From: Oehlia diaphana
Lineage: Eukaryota > Glomeromycota > Glomeromycetes > Glomerales > Glomeraceae
NCBI GenBank assembly: GCA_003833135.1
Contig: QZLH01000013.1
Span: 258,502 to 287,373, forward strand
Direction of reading: 5' to 3'
DNA length: 28,872 bases
A program made the translations under genes and the position numbers. Positions 21,496-28,872 of this stretch are shown here, in pieces (positions within the stretch are counted from its first letter, which is position 1; each line of letters starts with the position of its first letter). The notes below the pieces were generated by a model that saw nothing but the letters and a program-made list of their open reading frames with translations, had not been told where the DNA came from and did not search any database.

Positions 21496-23239
21496 TTTAA
21501 TGCATGTGATGTGTTGAAATGGGAAAATAAACAAAGTAAAAATGTTGCGTAATTCAGGTAACTACTCAAAAAGGAAATGTTTAAAAGTGGCGCCATACAA
21601 GCAGGAGATAAACAAAAATTTATACGCCCTCGCTTATTAGGATTAGATCAATGTAGAAACGATTCTTTAGAATTCTGAGAATTCTGTAAAAAAAATTTTT
21701 TTTTTTTTTCCTAAAAGTCTGAAAATTCAGTTTATTTACTGCTACACAATAGTGTTTGGATCCGAAGCGGTTTTATCCGGTTTTTATCCAGTATCCGTTT
21801 CGGTTAATTCAGGATGGAACTATCAGAATTACCAATTTTTTGATTCATAATATATTAAATATTCTGGTCGAAATTATAGTCTATTCAGAGCTGAGATTTA
21901 CAATCTTTTTTCGGCAATAATCTCATTTAAAATATTTAAGATTTTATCCAGATCAAAATACTACTACACAAATGTCGGTTTGTAGCATAATCATTCTATG
22001 AAGAATTGCTCAGGAATTTTTTTCTCTATAGAAATTCTCACGAATAAATTTATAGATAATTAAAAAACATTCCTTTTCTACAAAACTTTTATAATTTCTT
22101 TTTCAAAAAATTTTATTATTTTCTTGTCAATTTTTGTTAACAATGACTTTCTCCTTAATCCTATGTCAACATGTAATTTTTCATCGTTTGTTAAAAAACT
22201 CAACACAGGTACAAACATTAAGTAGGAAATTGCTTCCAAATGATTATAATCACCTTTTGAATTGTTCGTATTATTTTTATTACAATCTATCCGTGAACTA
22301 ATAATTTAATGGATCTGCTAAAATCAAAATTTGTGGTGTAGCAACAAAGTCGTTATACTGCAGATGATTCAAAATCTTTTTAATAGCAAATGTTTACCTT
22401 ACACTCATTAATTTAATGTTATATGATGCAAAGAAAAAAAATAGAATCGTATTCGTATTAATCGATTAACTACAATAATCATGCTTTTTTCGAAATTTGC
22501 GAGGTTGTAAATGGAATTTTTAATATATTTTATATCGGACGATTTTTTTGTGAATCGTCAAATTCAATACTTAGATTAAGAGATTCAATACACATTCGTT
22601 AATTATTAGAAATTTTTTTTTTTATTTATTTTACCGTTTTTTATCATTTTACATATATATATTTTTATATATATATATTTTATTTGAAACACCTTTTATA
22701 CATGAATTTTTTAATATTTTAATTATTTGAATCACCTTTTTTATATGAATTTATTAATATTTTTGGATCAAAATCGTTAATTTTTTAACATACATTAAAA
22801 ATCTTATTTTTTTACATGTTTCATTGTTTTTTAAATTAATTACCAACGCGTTATTAACGTAATTATAATTACAATGCGGAGAATAAAAATGATTGATTTG
22901 TTCTTATTTATATAATCTTCTGTTGTTCATTTATTTGTATAATTAATGTGATATATTTTTATCATAAGTTAAAGCAATCAATTTAATATCGCAAATATTA
23001 TCAGGATTAAAAATATTTTTTATATTGTTCTTCGGTAAACAAAATAAATATATTATGTTTAAACAAATCAAAAATACGTATGATTATAATTAAATCACTT
23101 CTTACTATAATATGAATTACCGCTAATATTAAAAATAAATAACATGAATAATTTTTGTAATAATAATAACTACATGGACTAATCGTTATTATTCAAAATT
23201 ATTTACGAAAATTAATATAATTCCAAATTTTATTTACTT
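21496..23239. other. AT-rich spacer with decay traces
   Basis: Immediately after the pseudogene a 30-residue frame (SGAIQAGDKQKFIRPRLLGL, about 21584-21678) may be a leftover of a C-terminal tail. A hairpin-like CCGAAGCGG..CCGTTTCGG is at about 21761-21806. On the minus strand about 22275-22085 a 65-residue open stretch (DYNHLEAISYLMFVPVLSFL, then DEKLHVDIGLRRKS) looks weakly coding, unrecognised. Two 40-nt direct repeats (22682-22720 and 22725-22764, ATTTGAA.CACCTTTT) follow a TATATA run. Confidence 0.4.
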
Positions 23240-23500
23240 GGAGCGTTATCCTCAGATTAGCATGATTTTCATGCCCACTAATGCACTTAAGGACTATATA
23301 TTGAATTAATGAAAGAATGTTGGGATTCTAATCCAGAAAAAAGATCTAAAGCAATTTGTATTCTATAAAAAAATTAAGAATATTAAAATTGAAGAATGGA
23401 ATAATGAAATCAGAATTATAAAATCTTCTGATATTGGACCTATACTAAAAACAACAATAAATGATAGATATACTAAAATATCTCATTTATACATCAATTG
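23240..23500 (+). pseudogene. Protein kinase C-terminal fragment
   Basis: 23297-23365 reads YIELMKECWDSNPEKRSKAI, the end of a tyrosine-kinase-like domain: the conserved LM..CW...P..RP.A block of subdomain XI, with the usual Pro replaced by Ser. Just upstream, HDFHAH (about 23265) matches the HDxxLA region that precedes it in expanded fungal kinases. After a stop and a frameshift, KKIKNIKIEEWNNEIRIIK and a short tail continue to about 23500. No catalytic loop, DFG or ATP site lies in the window. It is a fragment of a large, often duplicated kinase family in these fungi. Confidence 0.7.
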
Positions 23501-23792
23501 TTATTGTAGGAAAATAACATTTAACACTTCATATATCGAAATTGTAATATTTAATAGAGATTATTGTCATATTTCAAGTTGATGAAGTAAATTTTTTGAT
23601 TTATCGTCATTTCAAATTAATTCAGATAAATAATTCAAATTTTAATTATGAATATATACTTAATCAGATTTTAATTGTATTTTTATTTTTTTCCTATTTA
23701 GTGTCTAATTCATCTCTTAAAACATTCAACCTCTTTTTGCAATTCTTCTTTTCTATATAGTGTTCAGCGGCAAAAGATTTTAATTCCTCCTA

Positions 23793-24056
23793 ATTGTTGA
23801 TGCAATGCGTGAAAATGTATTACGTAAACAAAACTAAAATGATGATTTACATCCAAAAAGGAATCCAGAATGGAACAAATGTTATTTTCAAATGTATTGT
23901 TCTCAGCGAAAAATCAAGTTTATTATTTAGTATAATTTCTATGAAATGACAGGTAGAACACAAACTATAAAAATATGGTCTATGGGTTGTTTGGCTGATC
24001 ACTCCGTTCAAATTTCTCATGGAAAAAAAAATATGTTTTACAGGAGATTTTACTAA
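23793..24056 (+). pseudogene. Broken reading frame, unrecognised
   Basis: One continuous frame with only two in-frame stops (TAA at 23835, TAG at 23928) reads MRENVLRKQN, DLHPKRNPEWNKCYFQMYCS, YNFYEMTGRTQTIKIWSMGC and LADHSVQISHGKKNMFYRRF, stopping at 24054. Codon choice and composition look coding. It ends 27 bases before the ATG of the next frame, so it may be a first ORF of the same lost element, or a separate relic. The cysteine spacing is not one I can name. Confidence 0.4.
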
Positions 24057-24082
24057 TAAAAAACCCAAAAATAACAGCAAAA

Positions 24083-25936
24083 ATGGAGTCAGCATATAAT
24101 TTTACAGAATATAGGTATAGGTTGCTTAAGGAAAGCCAGGAAATTTTTAGAGATGGTTTTAAGTGTCCAGGTTTTGTGAAGATACGAACTTACAGTGGGG
24201 AAGAATATAATAAAGTGGAAGGAAAGTTTTTAGAAGACATAAGACAAGACGTCTTACGCATAAAAACACATATAAAAGACATAATATTAAAGTGCATAAG
24301 TACTTCTTATGACATTTATAGAGAAGAAACAAAGAGATTGTCAAGAGAAATTTTTGAGCTTCGAAATTGGCTGCAGGAGGCGCAGCAATGAAACAAAGAA
24401 TTATCACGTGAGATAATTAAAAAAGAAAAAGAGGCTGAAAGGAAAGAACGAATAATATTAGAGAAAAGTGAGAAAATTAGGAAAGTATCTCAAGAAGTTG
24501 AATCAACGAGGATAGAGCTGAAAAAGGATAGGGTAAGCACTAAAAATTACGGTAAAAGGAATAGAGTAAATCAGGAAAAAAGTGTTACCAAAATTCAGGT
24601 GCCGATTGAGAAAATTGATTCGTCATTATATCAGGTGATGCTGATCGAGATACTTGTGTACGACATTTCAGCACGATGGAAAGATGAAGATATTATTAAA
24701 GTTTTTAGAAGTTTAGGTATGGTTAGAAGGATGTCAATTAAAAAGCAGTTTAAGTATAAGTCAGTTAAGTTATGTATATGTTTAAAGTTGGATCAAGTGA
24801 ATGCTGAATGGAGAAGTAGACATAGTATTAATATACAAATGAATGATAAAATGTATTGGTTTAGATAGTTTCCAGAGTATATGAAGTTGTCGGATATTAG
24901 AGAAAGGTTTAAGTATACAGTTTACAAAGAGGTTAAGGCAGATTTGAAAGATTTGACAGACGAAGAGATTTTGGAATTTTATAAAGGACATGGAAATTGG
25001 TTTTATGGGAAGATTATTTTTATTAAAGGAAAGAAGTTTATATATGTTTATTTTGCGAATAAGAACAAGTTAGAACAGGCAGTAACTGAGAGTTTGGGTC
25101 AGGGTTTACAGGAAGCTTGGATATTTCCACAAAAGAAAAAGAATTTTGATTATTTTATTTCAAGTGGGAGCGGTACGTCAAGTCACATGAAAGGAAAGGA
25201 TGAAAATGAAATGGTTGTGGATAATATTGATAAAGAAGAGGTTTCTGACAAGGTTAAATATTCAAAAGATGATATGAGAAGGATTGTGAAAAAGGCTATT
25301 GATGATCAGGTAAAAGAGAAAGAGTTGATTAGAGAAGAGCTGTTAAAGTTCAAGTACACAGATGATAATGTGAGAAAGATTGTTGTAAACTAAGGAAACT
25401 GATGATCTAATAAAAGAGCAAGAGTTTGATTAAAGAAAAATTGTCAAGGTTTAAGTATACAGAAGAGGATTTGGAAAAGAGAGTTGCAAAGGCAGTTAAA
25501 AGTAGAGACTCTAGACTCAAGTATACGGAAGAAGAAGTGGAAGAGAAAGTGAAGAAAGCAGGTGATCATTTGATCAGAAAGCATGAATGGACTCAAGATT
25601 TTGTTGATTATGGTAAGTATAAATATACAGAAAAAGATGTGGATGATATGTTGGCGTTATATAAATACACAGAAAAGATTTGGAGTCAATGGTAGCACAA
25701 AAATTAGAGGAACGGATTAATGAACAAAGAGAAAAAGATAAAGAGATAATTTCTAAGTTTAAATACATAAAAGAAGATGTGAATGAGTTAGTAGTGGCAA
25801 AAGCAATAGAGGATCAGATAAAAGAGAAGAATTTGTTCAAAGAAAACGTTATGAAGACTGCAAGAGAGATCACTGGTATGATGGGTTTAAAGTTAGATGA
25901 CATAGATTTTAGTGTTAGCAGCATTGGGAAATTTTT
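24083..25936 (+). pseudogene. RRM-like and KYT-repeat coiled-coil protein, disabled
   Basis: One frame runs from an ATG at 24083 to 25393 with stops at 24389 (TGA) and 24866 (TAG); indels then move it to two other frames up to about 25936. In order: a helical N-terminus (to about residue 100) with RLLKESQEIFRD; a basic, glutamate-rich coiled coil; an RRM-like fold (LVYDISARWKDEDIIKVFRS, LGMVRRMSIKKQF); a second RRM-like fold (LKDLTDEEILEFYKGHGNWF, GKIIFIKGKKFIYVYF); and a long charged coiled-coil tail with seven K-Y-T/S/I-x-(D/E) blocks such as FKYTDDNV, FKYTEEDL, LKYTEEEV, YKYTEKDV and FKYIKEDV. Tandem RRM-like folds plus coiled coil suggest the RNA-binding first ORF of a LINE-like element, but no reverse transcriptase is nearby. 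A foldback element follows at 25939. It could also be a decayed host RNA-binding gene. Confidence 0.68.
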
Positions 25937-25938
25937 TA

Positions 25939-26152
25939 GGGTGCAGATCTGCAGAGAACTGCAAAATTCACAGTTCTCCGCATTTTTTTTGCACTTTTTT
26001 TACACATTTCTGCGAAGTTCTGCGAATTTTACAATTTTGCAGATTACTGCAGAAGTTTTTTATAAAATTTGCAAAATTCTGCAATTTTACAGATTTCTGC
26101 AGATTTATTAAAAAAATTATGCAGTAATCTGTGAAATTGCAGAATCCACAGC
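25939..26152. mobile_element. CTGCAG-rich foldback element, ~214 bp
   Basis: TA flanks the block on both sides (25937-25938, 26153-26154). The ends are weakly inverted (GGGTGCAGATCTGCA against, in complement, GCTGTGGATTCTGCA). The inside is packed with CTGCAGA, TCTGCAA, TTCTGCGAA and their complements, so it can fold in many registers. It lies at the tail of the KYT-repeat frame and truncates it. A TA duplication would fit a Tc1/mariner-type element, but two bases are weak evidence. Confidence 0.6.
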
Positions 26153-26214
26153 TAATTGAACATCACATGTTACATGTATCAAAAGTTTAAAAAAGATGAA
26201 AAAAAGGATCATCT

Positions 26215-26360
26215 TTTTCAAACTCCCCTTTCCCTTTTTTCATTTTGTCCCTCTCCTATCATCCCTCCCCTTTCCTTTTATCCTTCCCTTCCCCTTCGTC
26301 CTTCTCTTCCCCTTCGTCCTTCCCTTCCCCTTTCATTTTCCCCTTTCCGCTTCTTTTTCT
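26215..26360. repeat. Polypyrimidine minisatellite
   Basis: Nearly all C and T on the plus strand, with CCTTCCCTTCCCCTTCGT-type units repeated about three times near 26280-26335. The PSLPLRPSLPLRPSLPL frame across it is a by-product. It lies just before the first donor hairpin of the array and would act as a strong pyrimidine tract if transcribed. Confidence 0.8.
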
Positions 26361-26368
26361 TGGAAGTA

Positions 26369-28440
26369 ATGTAAGTTTCATTTTGAAACTTACATATATT
26401 TTATATTTTTTTTTTTAATTTTGTTTTTTTATTTTTAAATTTAAGAAATGAATTAACATTTCTTTTCATTGTTTTTTTGTAGAATACCAGCACCGGTTGG
26501 ACTATAGAATTTGGGTAGGCTTCTGAAGATCAGGGAAACTAAGATTCGTAACTACAAATCTTGGTTCTTTATTTTTATTTTTTTTTTGTAATATTAACGA
26601 ACGGTTACTAACTGTTCTTTTTCTTTTATTTAATAAGTTTTGGGCGGACTTCTGAGTTCCAAAGAATAACAGAAAACCAAGATTCGTAAGTACGAATCTT
26701 GGTCTTTTTTTTTATTTTTTTTTAATATTAATGAATGGTTACTAATAACTGTTCTTTTCTTTATTTTTAAGTCTGGTGGGCTTCTAAAGAATGAAAACCA
26801 AAGTTTCGTAAGTATGACAAAACTTATTTTTTTTATTTTTTTTTATTTTATTAATGAATGGTTACTAATAACCGTTCTTTTCTTTATTTTTTTAGGTCCG
26901 GTGGGCTTCCAAAGAACGAAAACCCAAAGTTTCGTAAGTACGACGAAACTTTTATTTTTTTTATTTTTATTTTTATTTTATTAATGAATTGTTACTAATA
27001 ACCGTTCTTTTTTTTTATAGGTTCGGCATCTGGGTGAGTTTCTGAAGAACAGGAAAAACTAAGTTTTGTAAATATTCTGTATTACGAATCTTAGTTTTAT
27101 TAATATTATGGAATGGTTACTAACTGTTTCTTTTTTATTTTTATAGGTTCGGTAGACTTTTGGCGAACAGGGAACTAAGGTTTATAAGAATCTTGTTTTT
27201 TTTTATTTTCTTTTTTGTTATTATGGAATGGTTTACTAACCGTTCCTTCTTTTTTTTTATAAGATCGGGTGGACTTTTGAAGGTTAGAAAAAGGAGAACT
27301 AAGGTTACGAACCTTAGTTTTTTTTTAATATTATTACGAATGGTTATTAATAACCGTTCTTTATTTTTTTTAGGTTCGGGTGGCTTCCAATTTCCGAATA
27401 ACCGAAAAAACCAAGATTCATAAGTAACTACTACGAATCTTGATTTATTTTATTTTTTTTTTTACTGTAATATTATTATGAACGGTTATTAATAACCATT
27501 TTTTCTTCTTTTTTAGGTTCAGGTTGCTTTTAAATTCTGAAGAATGGAAGAAACCAAGATTCATAAGTAAGTACGAATCTTGATTCTATTTCTTTTTTTT
27601 TTAATATTATGAACGGTTGCTAACCGTTCTTTTCTTTTTTTTTAGGTTCAGCTTTTGGGTGGGCTTCCGAAGTATAGAAACTTAAGTACGAATTCTTTGG
27701 AGTTTTTTTTTATTTTTTCTTAATATGAATGGTTATTAACCATTCTTTATCGCTTTTTTTATAGGTTTTGGTCATTCAGGTGTCCTCCAAAGAATGGAAC
27801 TAACCAAGTTTCATAAGTTCAAAATTTGGTTTATTTTTTTTAGTTTACTTTTTACAATATTAACGAACGGTTATTAACCATTCTTTTTCTTTCTTTTTTA
27901 TAGGTTCGGCGTCTCAGAAAGAGCTTCTGAGTTCTGAAGAATGAAAAAAACCAAGATTCGTAAGTATATATACGAATCTTGGTTTATTTTTTTTGTTTTT
28001 TTTATTATATTAATGAACGGTTACTAATAACTGTTCTTTTCTTTATTTTTTTAGGTCTGGTGGACTTCCAAAGAACGAAAACCCAAAGTTTCGTAAGTAC
28101 GAGTACAAAACTTTTATTTTTTTATTTTTTTATTTATTTTATTAATGAACAGTTACTAATAACCATTCTTTTCTTTATTTTTTAAGTCTGGTAGGCTTCC
28201 GAAGAATAAACCCCCAAAGTTTTGTAAGTACAAAACTTTTATTCTTTTTTATTTTTTTCTTTATTTATTAATGAACGGTTACTAATAACTGTTCTTTTCT
28301 TTATTTTAGGTTTCAGGATCTTCAGAAAAAGAGGAACCAAGATTTGTAAGTACGAATCTTGGTTTTATTTATAATTATTTTTTTAAAAAAATATTATGAT
28401 CAGTTTATGCTAATAACTGTTCTTTTCTTTTTTATAGGTT
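26369..28440 (+). repeat. Array of ~16 micro-exon/intron-like units with paired hairpins
   Basis: Each unit of about 110-150 bp has, in order: a T-rich tract ending TAG or AAG; a 35-60 nt segment often starting GTTCGG or TCTGGTGGGCTTC; a hairpin containing GTAAGT or a variant (perfect examples: CCAAGATTCGTA-AG-TACGAATCTTGG at 26677-26702 and AAAGTTTTGTA-AG-TACAAAACTTT at 28216-28239); a T-rich spacer ending TATTAATGAA; and a second hairpin such as GAACGGTT-GCT-AACCGTTC (27611-27629) whose loop includes CTAAT or CTAAC. Acceptor-like AGs fall at 26482, 26637, 26771, 26895, 27020, 27146, 27263, 27373, 27516, 27645, 27764, 27903, 28054, 28186, 28309 and 28437. This is the order donor, branch point, pyrimidine tract, acceptor of a spliceosomal intron. 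'Exon' lengths (36, 38, 38, 37) are not multiples of three and some carry stops, so coding capacity is doubtful. Confidence 0.85.
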
Positions 28441-28562
28441 TGGATGGGTTTGAAACTGCTTGCTTCAAAATTTTTTTTATTTATAGGTTTCCATTGTTTG
28501 TTGGAATTGTACCAACTGGAACAATATCCAAACCATTAACAACATATAAATTTGTAGTATAG
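28438..28562 (+). other. Candidate terminal exon of the array
   Basis: After the last TTTTTATAG, one frame stays open from 28441 to a TAG at 28560-28562 and reads DGFETACFKIFFIYRFPLFV and GIVPTGTISKPLTTYKFVV. It has no donor hairpin, and the repeat pattern stops here. A second acceptor-like TTTATTTATAG lies inside at 28475-28485. This would be the 3' exon if the array is transcribed and spliced; it may equally be chance. Confidence 0.35.
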
Positions 28563-28628
28563 AAAAGAGGGGTAAATTAGTGTAGTTTAATAATTAATTT
28601 GTACATATAATTTGTAATGCTTTTATTA

Positions 28629-28634
28629 AATAAA
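28629..28634 (+). terminator. AATAAA polyadenylation-like signal
   Basis: AATAAA follows the candidate terminal exon by about 65 nt on the plus strand. In such AT-rich sequence it has modest weight. Confidence 0.35.
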
Positions 28635-28699
28635 TTGACACTTACATAAAATACAATATATAATGACTGTGGTAAACAGCACAGGTCGAAATGTGAAAA

Positions 28700-28820
28700 A
28701 TCAGGCATCAATCAGTCACCAATCGGGCACCAATCAGGTAGCTGATTGGTAACTGATTGGTGACCGATTGGTGACTGATTGGCATTTTCGCCAAATACCG
28801 TCACCAATCAGGCAGTTTGC
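28700..28820. repeat. ATTGGT/ACCAAT foldback element
   Basis: AATCAGTCACCAATCGG at 28710 runs for 29 bases and pairs with 28752-28780 (27 of 29), with GATTGGT units repeated on each arm. Further CACCAATCAGGCAG at about 28802 extends the family. It is probably a MITE; its outer borders may lie at or beyond the window end. Confidence 0.72.
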
Positions 28821-28872
28821 TAACTTTTAATCCAGTGATCAGAAAAAGATGAAATATAGTTCATTGGAATCG

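Noticed and set aside
23847..24095. 82-residue minus-strand frame
   Set aside because: Opposite strand of a better plus-strand frame with coding character.
26156..26374. Pro/Ser/Leu-rich frame PSLPLRPSLPL
   Set aside because: By-product of a polypyrimidine minisatellite.
27160..28185. Phe-rich frames within the array
   Set aside because: They translate T tracts straight through the intron-like parts and have no consistent start or phase.
26369..28440. CRISPR-like array
   Set aside because: Units are palindromic but diverged, with no constant-length unique spacers, and the window is eukaryotic.

Overview
This is a eukaryotic, strongly AT-rich window with short spliced introns (mostly 65-100 nt, GTAAGT-like donors, TAG/AAG acceptors after T-rich tracts), many decayed gene copies and many short palindromic DNA elements. 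The style, together with an expanded multi-exon membrane-protein family, a kinase remnant and hAT/Harbinger debris, best fits an arbuscular mycorrhizal fungus (Glomeromycotina, Rhizophagus-like). That assignment is inference from gene style, not a database match. I saw no rRNA, tRNA or CRISPR.

Layout. 1-1617: the 3' part of an ABCG-type ABC transporter gene in five exons, intact to its stop. 2112-2785: a decayed gene of unknown family. 2786-5500: AT-rich spacer with hairpins. 5508-8815: an intact seven-exon gene for a 911-residue secreted/membrane protein, with a 46-bp repeat directly upstream. 8816-11300: spacer made largely of tandem repeats and a 512-bp hAT-type non-autonomous element. 11524-12960: a minus-strand hAT transposase pseudogene split by a Harbinger-like element that itself contains an apparently false assembly gap. 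13333-13390: a near-perfect palindrome. 14958-15216: a two-exon gene for a 64-residue secreted peptide with a Kex2-type KR site. 15872-16274: an orphan membrane-protein exon broken by a GC-rich element with an 11-bp target duplication. 18509-21495: a full-length but wrecked paralogue of the 5616-8815 gene. 23240-23500: a protein-kinase C-terminal remnant. 23793-25936: broken coding regions, the larger with two RRM-like folds and a repeated KYT-motif coiled-coil tail. 25939-26152: a CTGCAG-rich foldback element.

The most unusual region is 26369-28440, an array of about 16 units. Each unit reads on the + strand as a micro-exon plus intron: T-tract and AG, about 35-60 nt of 'exon', a GTAAGT-like donor inside a hairpin, T-rich spacer, then a second hairpin whose loop carries a branch-point-like CTAAT/CTAAC. 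Stem sequences differ between units while pairing is kept. The array ends in an open terminal exon and a polyadenylation-like signal.

The two intact or nearly complete genes that can be read with confidence (ABCG transporter, 911-residue membrane protein) and the small secreted peptide all concern the cell surface or secretion. The rest is mostly decay and repeat growth.
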